A stretch of DNA of 11,786 nt from CAZBQC01 sp964494015 (GTDB taxonomy: Bacteria; Bacillota_I; Bacilli_A; RF39; UBA660): positions 1 through 11,786 of the forward strand of contig CAZBQC010000029.1 in the NCBI GenBank assembly GCA_964494015.1. The letters run 5' to 3'. The notes beneath the pieces are model-generated. The model made no database searches. It saw only the letters and a program-made list of their open reading frames with translations, and was not told the DNA's origin. Shown in pieces: positions 1 through 6,452 of the stretch (position 1 is its first letter; the number at the start of each line of letters is the position of its first letter). Both the position numbers and the translations under genes were made by a program.

Positions 1-736
1 CCGCACCAGTCGAATCGATGGCTTTGACTTTAATACTAGGAATTTTTAGATATTTATCTGCTATTTTGGTAAAGCAGCCCTCCTTTTCTAGAGTAATGAC
101 AATTTGCCCTTTAAAATCTTTGGCCAAGAGGTCATGAACCCTTTTTAAGGTATCCAAATTATGATAATCAAAATCTATTTTAGTATATTCTTTCGCAAAA
201 TTATTAGAACAGACAAAGTATTTAACTAGCTTGCCTAATTCGATAACGCTTTCTTTATAAGTGCCAGCATCAATTATTGTGATAGCTTCCTGATTGGTAA
301 GCAAAACCTCTCGAGAAATCTCTAAATCATTACCATCAACTAAAACAACATCTGGTTTCATGGTAATTTTTTTAATCTTGTCAAATTTTAACTCATCATC
401 TTTATTGGTTAAAACAGTTCTAGTCCCATTACTGATATTGGCAATAATATAACTAGTAGTAGTATTTTTCCCTTTACTTATTTCTAAGTAATCGGTATTG
501 ACACCAATTCTTTCAAACTCTTTTAAAACTTTACTTCCTTCGTAATCGTCGCCAACAGTTCCAGCAAAATAGGTATCCATGCCCCATTTTCTTAATAGAA
601 AGGCTGAATTAGAGGCTGAACCCCCGCCACATTCAATTTTTTCATGACTGACTCTAATTTTAGTATTTTCAACTGGATAATAATCCATTGGTAATGTAAT
701 ATCGTAAGTAGCATGTCCGATACATAAAAATTTCAT
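1..736 (-). CDS. PfkB-family carbohydrate/nucleoside kinase, C-terminus cut by window edge
   Basis: This ribokinase-like (PfkB) kinase would transfer phosphate from ATP to a sugar or nucleoside in the cytoplasm; the exact substrate cannot be read from the sequence. I translated 245 codons. The N-terminal signature shows as CGGGSASNSA at about residues 36-45, the PfkB substrate-binding glycine patch, followed by FAGTVGDDYEG at about 57-67. The last visible codons read DSTGA, and the next codon begins with G. This is the start of the second PfkB signature (D-x-x-G-A-G-D), whose final Asp is the catalytic base and lies just outside the window. Roughly 50-60 residues are missing compared with the family's usual 300 or so. 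The ATG at 736 follows a good AGAAGGTG ribosome site. A candidate promoter overlapping a palindrome lies upstream, so the gene may be transcribed apart from tgt, 82 bp away. Ribokinase, fructokinase and adenosine kinase remain possible. Confidence 0.88.
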   Translation of the reverse strand, partial: MKFLCIGHATYDITLPMDYYPVENTKIRVSHEKIECGGGSASNSAFLLRKWGMDTYFAGTVGDDYEGSKVLKEFERIGVNTDYLEISKGKNTTTSYIIANISNGTRTVLTNKDDELKFDKIKKITMKPDVVLVDGNDLEISREVLLTNQEAITIIDAGTYKESVIELGKLVKYFVCSNNFAKEYTKIDFDYHNLDTLKRVHDLLAKDFKGQIVITLEKEGCFTKIADKYLKIPSIKVKAIDSTGA

Positions 737-755
737 TGACTTCACCTTCTCTTCT

Positions 756-784
756 ATTATTACAAAAAAGGACGATATTTGCAA
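756..784 (-). promoter_or_regulatory. Candidate promoter of the PfkB-like kinase gene, overlapping a palindrome
   Basis: Reading the minus strand, TTGCAA (779-784, 4 of 6 matches to the -35 consensus) is followed after exactly 17 nt by AATAAT (756-761, 5 of 6 matches to -10), about 20 nt before the start codon. The -35 element sits inside the perfect 14-bp palindrome ATATTTGCAAATAT (775-788), which could be an operator. AT-rich DNA makes chance matches common, so this is tentative. Confidence 0.4.
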
Positions 785-818
785 ATATTAATATAAAAAT
801 ATATCACAATAAATTAAA

Positions 819-1934
819 CTATTCACCAGGTTGATATTTTTTTAAGAATTCGGCTTTGTATTCCAATATTCGATCATTTTGGATTGCTTCTCTTAATTCT
901 TCAGTAAGCTTAACCAAAAATCTGATATTATGGATCGATAAAAGTCGTCCTCCTAAAATTTCATCGGTCGTAATCAGGTGTCTAATATAACTTCTCGTAT
1001 AATTTTGACAAGTATAGCAGTCACATCCAGCTTCAACTGGAGTAAAATCTTCAGCAAATTTCTGATTATGTAGATTTATCTTGCCATTTCTGGTGAAAGC
1101 ATTGCCGTGTCTTGCGATTCTAGTCGGTAAGACACAGTCGAAGATATCAACTCCTCGAATTACACCCTCAATGATATCGATGGGATCCCCTACTCCCATT
1201 AAATATCTAACTTTATTTTCCGGAAGATAATTAGTGGCATATTCGATCATTTTATACATCGTATCCTTGCTTTCACCGACACTAGTACCACCAATTCCAT
1301 AACCATCAAAATCTAATTTGACGGTTTCAATAACGCTGTACTTTCGTAAATCTTCAAATTCACCACCCTGAATAATACCAAAAAGCGATTGATTACGATT
1401 ACTATGGACATCTTTTCCTCTTTTGGCCCATCTGATGGTTCTTTCTGTACTTTCTTTGACGTAGTCATAACTTGATGGATATGGAATACATTCATCAAAA
1501 CTCATGGCAATGTCGCTATCCAGTTTATTTTGAATTTCAATCGACAATTCAGGGGTTAAAAACAAATTAGAACCATCCAGATGACTTTTAAATTTGACTC
1601 CTTCTTCTCTTATATCTTTGGGCTTAGCTAAGGAAAAAACCTGAAAACCACCACTATCCGTTAAAATCGGACCTCGATAGTTCATGAATTTATGTAATCC
1701 TCCAGCTTTTTCAATTAAATCAGGACCTGGTTTCAACCAAAGATGATAGGTATTAGCTAAAATAATACCAACTTTGATATCGTATAACTCTTCAGAGGTC
1801 AATGTTTTGACGTTAGCTTTAGTCCCAACCGGCATAAACATTGGAGTGGCAAAAGTACCATGATTAGTTTTTAATTCCCCAAGTCGAGCCTTCGTTTTCT
1901 TTTCTTTTTTTAGTAAATTATATTCTATTTTCAT
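819..1934 (-). CDS. tgt: tRNA-guanine(34) transglycosylase
   Basis: Tgt swaps guanine-34 in GUN-anticodon tRNAs (Tyr, His, Asn, Asp) for the queuosine precursor preQ1 (or salvaged queuine). The 371-residue length is normal. Family features are complete: DSGGFQ at 93-98 with the catalytic Asp93, SFDEC at 145-149, GIIQGG at 186-191, and DCVLPTR at 266-272 with Asp266 as the expected nucleophile. A zinc site is formed by C304-x-C306-x2-C309 and His335. The start is preceded by a strong GGAGGAAAG site. The gene lies 17 bp downstream of the glycosyltransferase gene and is probably cotranscribed with it. The usual partners queA, yajC or preQ1 biosynthesis genes are absent from the window, so it is not visible whether queuosine is made or its precursor salvaged. 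The identity is secure; which base is used in vivo is not. Confidence 0.97.
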   Translation of the reverse strand: MKIEYNLLKKEKKTKARLGELKTNHGTFATPMFMPVGTKANVKTLTSEELYDIKVGIILANTYHLWLKPGPDLIEKAGGLHKFMNYRGPILTDSGGFQVFSLAKPKDIREEGVKFKSHLDGSNLFLTPELSIEIQNKLDSDIAMSFDECIPYPSSYDYVKESTERTIRWAKRGKDVHSNRNQSLFGIIQGGEFEDLRKYSVIETVKLDFDGYGIGGTSVGESKDTMYKMIEYATNYLPENKVRYLMGVGDPIDIIEGVIRGVDIFDCVLPTRIARHGNAFTRNGKINLHNQKFAEDFTPVEAGCDCYTCQNYTRSYIRHLITTDEILGGRLLSIHNIRFLVKLTEELREAIQNDRILEYKAEFLKKYQPGE

Positions 1935-1951
1935 CTTTCCTCCAGTTAAAA

Positions 1952-2941
1952 TTAATTATATTTAAATCGAACCATCGTCATCAATAGAATTAATAATAAA
2001 TCAGTAATTATCTTTAAGATTATTAATTCTTTCGTATAAAACGAGAGAATAATTATGATCAGACTGCTAATAAATAAGCAGCCTAATTCACCTAAGAAGT
2101 AATTTTTCTGATATCTTCTATCTCGATTTAATAAGATATAGGAACTAATAGAAATTATTTTAGAGCAAATTAGGGCTAAGATTAAAAGTGAATGATCATA
2201 AAGATAAATAATTGAAAAAGTAGTGATATTTAGGATGTAGCTAAGTAAAGAAAAAATGATTTGATTGGCAAATAAACGATATATCTTATATGAATCAGTA
2301 AAAGAATTAAAATGTGAATTATGGTTTGAGTCAGCTAAATAGATCGTTTCAATATCTATTTCTTTAAAAGGAATGTTTTTTCTTTTAGCGGCAATTAAAA
2401 CGTTGGTTTCATATTCAAAACGACTACCTTTGACATCGATAATCTTTTTTAAAACGGCTAAGGAACAGGCTCTTAATCCGGTTTGTGAATCAGTTATTTT
2501 TATGTCGTAAAAAGACTTTAAAATTACATTTGATAATTTGTTCCCAAAACGATTACGGATTGGGACCTGCTTTTCATTGAAGTTCCTAACGCCAAGAACT
2601 AAAGAATTATTGTCTTCTAAAGCTCCTTTGGCACATTTAAGAATATCTTTAATAGCATGTTGTCCATCTGAGTCAGCAGTTACTACCACCTCACAACGAG
2701 GAAATTTTTTCAAAACATAGTGAAAAGCTGTCTTTAAAGCTTGTCCTTTACCTAAATTGACATGATGTTTTAAAACAATTATGTTAGCTTTTTCTATTCT
2801 TTTAAAAATTGTATCATAATTACTACTACTTCCATCATTGACAACAATAATATTTTTGATTTTCTTTTGAGCATTAAGTAATAAATCAATAAATTCGCGT
2901 TTCGGTTCAAGAGAGGGAATAATCAAGACCACGTTATCCAT
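1952..2941 (-). CDS. Family 2 glycosyltransferase fused to a GtrA-like membrane domain
   Basis: The N-terminal part (about 1-215) is a GT-A fold family 2 glycosyltransferase of the dolichyl-phosphate mannose synthase type. It has VVNDGSSS at 33-40 for nucleotide-sugar binding, TADSDGQH at 88-95 with the metal-binding D-x-D (D90/D92), DSQTGLRA at 151-158 and FEYETN at 175-180. The C-terminal third has four hydrophobic stretches, near 226-248, 251-271, 284-302 and 305-325. The second is followed by LNRDRR (271-276), resembling the Asn-Arg mark of GtrA proteins. Such fusions typically load a sugar onto undecaprenyl phosphate at the inner membrane face, and GtrA domains are linked to flipping of the lipid-sugar. 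Here that would feed envelope glycan or glycolipid decoration. Sugar and acceptor are unknown. The ATG follows an AAGGAG site, and tgt starts 17 bp after the stop. The GtrA resemblance is an inference from topology and is weaker than the GT2 call. Confidence 0.88.
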   Translation of the reverse strand: MDNVVLIIPSLEPKREFIDLLLNAQKKIKNIIVVNDGSSSNYDTIFKRIEKANIIVLKHHVNLGKGQALKTAFHYVLKKFPRCEVVVTADSDGQHAIKDILKCAKGALEDNNSLVLGVRNFNEKQVPIRNRFGNKLSNVILKSFYDIKITDSQTGLRACSLAVLKKIIDVKGSRFEYETNVLIAAKRKNIPFKEIDIETIYLADSNHNSHFNSFTDSYKIYRLFANQIIFSLLSYILNITTFSIIYLYDHSLLILALICSKIISISSYILLNRDRRYQKNYFLGELGCLFISSLIIIILSFYTKELIILKIITDLLLILLMTMVRFKYN

Positions 2942-2982
2942 AATTTCTCCTTATTAATCAACTCTTTTATAACTTCCCTTCC

Positions 2983-3011
2983 ATTATACACTAAAGTATA
3001 TTATTTTTAAA
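2983..3011 (-). promoter_or_regulatory. Candidate promoter of the GT2-tgt unit
   Basis: On the minus strand a perfect TATAAT (2983-2988) lies 17 nt downstream of TTTAAA (3006-3011, 4 of 6 matches to TTGACA). The start codon is about 41 nt further on, leaving room for a short leader with the AAGGAG ribosome site. It is the best promoter candidate for the glycosyltransferase gene and, by read-through, tgt. Confidence 0.55.
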
Positions 3012-3039
3012 TAAAGTAATAATAATATTAGAGGTTTTT

Positions 3040-3150
3040 ATGGAAAAAATAATCGATAAATTAAGATTAGATACTAATGATAGCAGTGGATATATCATCA
3101 GAAAAATTAATTTTTTATCTAATAAAAACTATAGAAGAATCATTCTATAG
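3040..3150 (+). CDS. Possible small ORF (36 codons), convergent with folD
   Basis: An ATG at 3040 opens a 36-codon frame ending in TAG at 3148-3150. It is preceded by TTAGAGG, an acceptable ribosome site 5 nt upstream of the start. The peptide is rich in Lys, Arg, Ile and Asn, with a lone Cys-free sequence and no clear membrane span or signal peptide. Its last 11 bases overlap the 3' end of folD on the other strand. I do not recognise it, and I found no good plus-strand promoter. It fills most of the 198-bp gap between folD and the glycosyltransferase gene, but in DNA this AT-rich a frame of this size with an AGAGG can occur by chance. Treat it as a candidate only. Confidence 0.25.
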   Translation: MEKIIDKLRLDTNDSSGYIIRKINFLSNKNYRRIIL

Positions 3151-3961
3151 CTTTAATGGTGTTTTTCATTAATTCAATGACCGTCATTGGACCAACTCCT
3201 TTGGGAACTGGAGTAATTAAAGTTACCTTATTGATGACCTGATCAAAGTCGACATCGCCAACAAGGATATTATTCTCTCGATTTATTCCAACATCAATAA
3301 TGATACTATTTTCTTTGACCATATCCCTAGTGACAAATCGTGGCTTGCCAACAGCGACAATTAAAATATCAGCTTGACTTGTGATATCTTTTAAGTTCTT
3401 GGTTTTACTGTGACAGATAGTTACAGTAGCATTTTGATTTAATAAAAGATGAAGAAGTGGTTTACCGACTAATCTACTTCGGCCGATGATGACAGCATGC
3501 TTACCCTCAAGATTGACACGATAGGCCGTCAAAAGTTCCATAATGCCAGTTGGAGTACAAGGTGTCATTCCTTCTTGATCAGACATTAACTTACCTAGAT
3601 TAATATTAGTTAAGCCATCGACATCTTTTTTAGGATCGATGTTATTAATAATCAAATCTTCATTTAAATTCTTAGGAAGTGGTAATTGGATTAAAATACC
3701 ATGAACTGTTCCATCAGCATTTAATTCGGTTATTTTAGTTATTATCTCTTCATTACTTGCTTCTTCATATTTAAAATGAAGGAAGTTGATACCTATTTCT
3801 TCGGCTACTTTTCTCTTGGCTTTAATATACGAATTGCTGGATTCATCATTTCCTACTTGAATAACTGCTAGAGTAGGAATTTTAGTCATGGTTTTTAATT
3901 TAACTTTTAACTCTTCTTTAATTTTTTCAGCTATAGCTTTTCCATTGATAATCTTATTCAT
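3140..3961 (-). CDS. folD: Bifunctional methylene-THF dehydrogenase / methenyl-THF cyclohydrolase
   Basis: FolD interconverts 5,10-methylene-THF, 5,10-methenyl-THF and 10-formyl-THF with NADP(H), supplying one-carbon units for purines and initiator fMet-tRNA. The 273-residue length is slightly short for the family. The active-site Tyr45 and Lys49 sit in SYIKAK (44-49), followed by ILIQLPLPKNL (89-99), DVDG (113-116), TPCTPTG (133-139), the Rossmann motif GRSRLVGKP (160-168), and PVPKGVGPMT (251-260). The last usually reads PVPGGVGPMT; here Lys254 replaces the first Gly of the pair, a change the nucleotides support (CCC AAA GGA). The start codon overlaps the end of glyA by 8 nt (ATGAATAA), so the two are translationally coupled, and GlyA makes FolD's substrate. 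No convincing terminator follows, and TGA is used as the stop. The identity is secure. Confidence 0.97.
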   Translation of the reverse strand: MNKIINGKAIAEKIKEELKVKLKTMTKIPTLAVIQVGNDESSNSYIKAKRKVAEEIGINFLHFKYEEASNEEIITKITELNADGTVHGILIQLPLPKNLNEDLIINNIDPKKDVDGLTNINLGKLMSDQEGMTPCTPTGIMELLTAYRVNLEGKHAVIIGRSRLVGKPLLHLLLNQNATVTICHSKTKNLKDITSQADILIVAVGKPRFVTRDMVKENSIIIDVGINRENNILVGDVDFDQVINKVTLITPVPKGVGPMTVIELMKNTIKAIE

Positions 3962-5189
3962 TTTTAACTCCTTTTAAAGGATGTTTTCTAGATAGCACCA
4001 AGACTTGTTTCTTTAATTCCATTAGTTTTTGATTGTCATCAATATTTCTAAGTGCTTGATCGATAATATTCCCTAGTTCGATAAAATCTTTTTCAGTAAA
4101 TCCTCTCGTCGTCATGGCTGGTGAACCAAGTCTGATTCCACTGGTGATAAAAGGACTTTCTGAGTCATTAGGAATCGTATTTTTATTGACGGTGATATTA
4201 ATACTATCAAGGATTTTTTCGGCAACTTTTCCGGTGATACCACAGCTCGTTTTGACATCGATTAAAATCAAATGATTATCAGTTCCGTCAGAAATAATTC
4301 GAAAGTTTTTTTCTTTTAAGATTTTAGCTAAAGCCTGAATATTTTTTAAAACCTGTTGCTGATATTTGACAAAGTTGGGATTTAAGGCTTCATAAAAGCA
4401 CTCTGCTTTAGCAGCAATGACATGCATTAAAGGACCACCCTGAATACCAGGGAAAATAACTTTATCAATTTTTTTGGCTAATTCCTCACTATTAGTTAAA
4501 ATTAATCCTCCTCTTGGACCTCTTAATGTCTTATGAGTCGTCGAGGTTATAACATCAGCATATGGAACTGGTGAAGGATGAAGATCAGTGGCCACAAGGC
4601 CAACAATATGGGCCATATCAACCATCAAGTAGGCTCCACAGGTGTCACAGGCTTCACGAAATTTTTTAAAATTAATCGTCCTTGAATAAGCTGAAGCTCC
4701 AGCAATAATCATTTTAGGTTTTTCTTTTCTAGCTTGTTCTATCAACTCTTCATAATTAATCATTTCGGTTACTGGATCTACTCCATAATAGATCATTTCA
4801 TAGTCGATACCACTAAAGTTTAAGGGATGTCCATGAGTTAAATGCCCACCATCTGATAATTTCATTCCTAATACTTTATCACCTTTGTTGAGTAAAGCTC
4901 GATAGACAGCAAAATTAGCACTGCTACCAGAATGAGGTTGAACATTAGCATATTCGACCTTAAATAATTTTTTCGCATATTCGATCGCTTTACTTTCAAA
5001 GATATCGATGTACTCGCATCCTCCATAATATCTTTTACCAGGATATCCTTCAGCATATTTATTAGTTAAAAGACTTCCCTGTAATTTCAAAATAGCCGCT
5101 GAGACATAATTCTCAGAAGCAATTAATTCAATATTATCAGTTTGTCTTTTCGTTTCCTTTCTTAAAGCCTCTTTTAAAATTGGATCCAT
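3954..5189 (-). CDS. glyA: Serine hydroxymethyltransferase
   Basis: GlyA uses pyridoxal phosphate to convert serine plus THF into glycine plus 5,10-methylene-THF, the main source of one-carbon units. The 411 residues match the usual length. Diagnostic parts are ELIASENYVS (21-30), YAEGYPGKRYYGG (45-57), VDMAHIVGLVA (190-200) with Asp191 and His193 at the cofactor, TSTTHKTLRGPRGG (215-228) with the cofactor-binding Lys220, and SGIRLGSPAMTTRG (350-363). All key residues seem present. The gene starts 8 nt after the stop of the YgjP-like gene, and its AGGTGA ribosome site overlaps that TAG stop. Its own end overlaps folD by 8 nt. This is therefore the middle gene of a tightly packed three-gene unit centred on folate one-carbon metabolism. 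No folate or glycine riboswitch is visible in the unit's upstream region. Confidence 0.98.
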   Translation of the reverse strand: MDPILKEALRKETKRQTDNIELIASENYVSAAILKLQGSLLTNKYAEGYPGKRYYGGCEYIDIFESKAIEYAKKLFKVEYANVQPHSGSSANFAVYRALLNKGDKVLGMKLSDGGHLTHGHPLNFSGIDYEMIYYGVDPVTEMINYEELIEQARKEKPKMIIAGASAYSRTINFKKFREACDTCGAYLMVDMAHIVGLVATDLHPSPVPYADVITSTTHKTLRGPRGGLILTNSEELAKKIDKVIFPGIQGGPLMHVIAAKAECFYEALNPNFVKYQQQVLKNIQALAKILKEKNFRIISDGTDNHLILIDVKTSCGITGKVAEKILDSINITVNKNTIPNDSESPFITSGIRLGSPAMTTRGFTEKDFIELGNIIDQALRNIDDNQKLMELKKQVLVLSRKHPLKGVKNE

Positions 5190-5197
5190 AATTTCAC

Positions 5198-5833
5198 CTA
5201 TTCTTTCATTTCCTTCCGTAGTTTTTTACAATTAGGAACAATTTTTTCAACTAACGCCCAATACTCTTTAGAATGATTTGGATAAACTAAATGCGCTAGT
5301 TCATGGATAATGACATAATCTAAGTATTGAGGATTCATCGTCAGTAATTTAACATTTAAAGTTATCGCTTTAGTTTTAGTATTGCACACTCCCCAGCGTG
5401 AAGTCATTTTCCGAATCTTCAATTTTGGATATGGTATTTTTACTGGGAACAATCGATAAAGTTCATCTAATCTCAACTGAAATCTATTTTCTGCTTCTTT
5501 CTTCAGCCATTTGTCAAGATTAAAATCCCGATGAAGAAAAATTTTACTATTTCCTATTGATAGACCATTAATATTAGCATATATCAAATCATATTTTTTC
5601 CCTAAATAATAAAAAGCCTCTTCTTTTTGCTTTCTTCTTGCTTGTTTTTGGATCATTTTTTTAATTGATTCAATATTCTTTTGAATAATTTTTTCTATTG
5701 CTTTATTACCAGTGATAAGATTGGTCGTAATATATATCTTTAAATCATCTTTAACTCTCAAATAAGTATTGCGATTTCTAATCTTTCTTTGAATAATAAC
5801 TTGGTATTTTTTTCCATCGATTTCTATTACCAT
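5198..5833 (-). CDS. YgjP/SprT-type zinc-dependent metalloprotein (DUF45, M48-like)
   Basis: This 211-residue soluble protein belongs to the YgjP-like family (DUF45), whose C-terminal fold resembles zinc metalloproteases; substrates are generally unknown. The zinc motif HELAH lies at 177-181 (His177, Glu178, His181), with a third likely ligand His187 in NHSKEYW (186-192). Upstream is SRWGVCN (145-151), a variant of the family's usual S-R-W-G-S-C block. The N-terminal half is rich in Lys, Ile and Asn and holds a basic stretch at 47-70. There is no signal peptide or membrane segment, so it should act in the cytoplasm. It leads the glyA-folD unit, 8 nt from glyA. Its ATG follows GAGGTGGG. Upstream, only weak -10 candidates are visible in the 97 bp shared with the divergent HAD gene. 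Family placement is firm; protease activity is an inference. Confidence 0.88.
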   Translation of the reverse strand: MVIEIDGKKYQVIIQRKIRNRNTYLRVKDDLKIYITTNLITGNKAIEKIIQKNIESIKKMIQKQARRKQKEEAFYYLGKKYDLIYANINGLSIGNSKIFLHRDFNLDKWLKKEAENRFQLRLDELYRLFPVKIPYPKLKIRKMTSRWGVCNTKTKAITLNVKLLTMNPQYLDYVIIHELAHLVYPNHSKEYWALVEKIVPNCKKLRKEMKE

Positions 5834-5883
5834 TTTCCCACCTCATTAATTATATAATAATTATTATGAAAAATCTACCTGGC

Positions 5884-5912
5884 TTGATAACAATAATAAA
5901 CAGTGATAAAAT
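5884..5912 (+). promoter_or_regulatory. Promoter of the HAD-like gene
   Basis: TTGATA (5884-5889, 5 of 6 consensus) and TAAAAT (5907-5912, 5 of 6 consensus) are separated by exactly 17 nt. Transcription would start near 5919, giving a very short leader that begins just before the AGGTGA ribosome site (5921-5926) and the ATG at 5931. It is the only promoter I can support on the plus strand. Confidence 0.65.
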
Positions 5913-5930
5913 AATTAGATAGGTGAAGAT

Positions 5931-6404
5931 ATGAATAATCTTAAAATTATTTTTTTGGATATCAATGGAGTCTTAAATTCTAGTATTTCTCGTTCTAGGG
6001 CTGCCTTTCAAAGCCAAAATACTTTAGAAATTATTAAGAATTCATACGATGATAACTGTTTGAATTTATTAAAGAATTTAGTTTTGACGACCGACAGTTA
6101 TATTGTCATATCATCTTCTTGGCGTAAATACCCTGAATATCTGAATATTTTCTTAGAAATTTTTAAAAAGCACTTAGATGAAAAGAGAATTATAGGTGCA
6201 ACTCCCAATTTAGGAAATGTTCCGCGTTATTTAGAAATTAAAAAATATTTAAAAGAAACGATGTTTGAAATAAAAAGTTTTGTTATTTTAGATGATAATC
6301 ACGATATGAATGAACTAAATAGTAATTTGGTAATTATCAATTCCAATTTAGGGTTAACGCTGGAAAACTGTCAGGCAGCAAGAAAAATCCTCGAGGATAA
6401 TTAA
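5931..6404 (+). CDS. HAD-fold protein of the HAD_SAK type, with altered motif I
   Basis: The 157-residue protein resembles the short HAD domain proteins grouped as HAD_SAK (the HAD domain of Swiss-army-knife RNA-repair-like proteins). These usually open with an F-L-D-x-D-G-V-L-N motif. Here the block at 8-16 is FLDINGVLN: nucleophile Asp10 is kept, but the second Asp is Asn12 (codon AAT). Motif II is probably VISSSWR at 59-65. The conserved NVPRYLEI segment is at 96-103, and the metal-binding acidic pair Asp121/Asp122 lies in VILDDNHDM (118-126). It is full-length for this small family, cytoplasmic and lacks a signal. It is the only clear plus-strand gene, with its own promoter and a terminator 7 nt after the stop, so it is monocistronic. 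The Asn suggests reduced or altered phosphotransfer, or a binding role. Function is not established; nucleotide or RNA-end phosphatase activity is only a family-level guess. Confidence 0.8.
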   Translation: MNNLKIIFLDINGVLNSSISRSRAAFQSQNTLEIIKNSYDDNCLNLLKNLVLTTDSYIVISSSWRKYPEYLNIFLEIFKKHLDEKRIIGATPNLGNVPRYLEIKKYLKETMFEIKSFVILDDNHDMNELNSNLVIINSNLGLTLENCQAARKILEDN

Positions 6405-6410
6405 TTATAT

Positions 6411-6442
6411 AAAAAAGATAAGAAAAATTTTCTTATCTTTTT
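6411..6442. terminator. Bidirectional A/T-rich intrinsic terminator
   Basis: The segment is a long near-perfect inverted repeat: GATAAGAAAA at 6417-6426 mirrors TTTTCTTATC at 6428-6437. It is flanked by an A-run at 6411-6416 and a T-run at 6438-6442, so each strand reads as a hairpin followed by U residues. It separates the convergent HAD-like gene and the membrane-anchored protein gene and should serve both. Confidence 0.85.
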
Positions 6443-6452
6443 AGTTAGATAC

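Noticed and set aside
1313..1498. 61-codon minus-strand frame inside tgt
   Set aside because: It is a shadow of tgt in another frame, and tgt's catalytic motifs span this region intact.
2538..2720. 60-codon plus-strand frame
   Set aside because: It is antisense to the conserved D-x-D region of the glycosyltransferase gene, with no promoter or ribosome site.
3080..3140. Terminator after folD
   Set aside because: Short A/T palindromes are present on the minus strand, but no stem is followed by a clear T-run.
3140..3142. Mycoplasma-type code with TGA as Trp
   Set aside because: TGA ends folD, the pseudouridine synthase gene and the methyltransferase gene at family-typical lengths, and Trp is encoded by TGG.
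4868..5056. 62-codon minus-strand frame inside glyA
   Set aside because: It is an alternate-frame shadow of a highly conserved gene.
5834..5930. Riboswitch or operator upstream of the ygjP-like/glyA/folD unit
   Set aside because: The 97-bp divergent gap holds the HAD promoter and A/T-rich repeats only; no paired structure resembling a THF, glycine or SAM riboswitch could be drawn.
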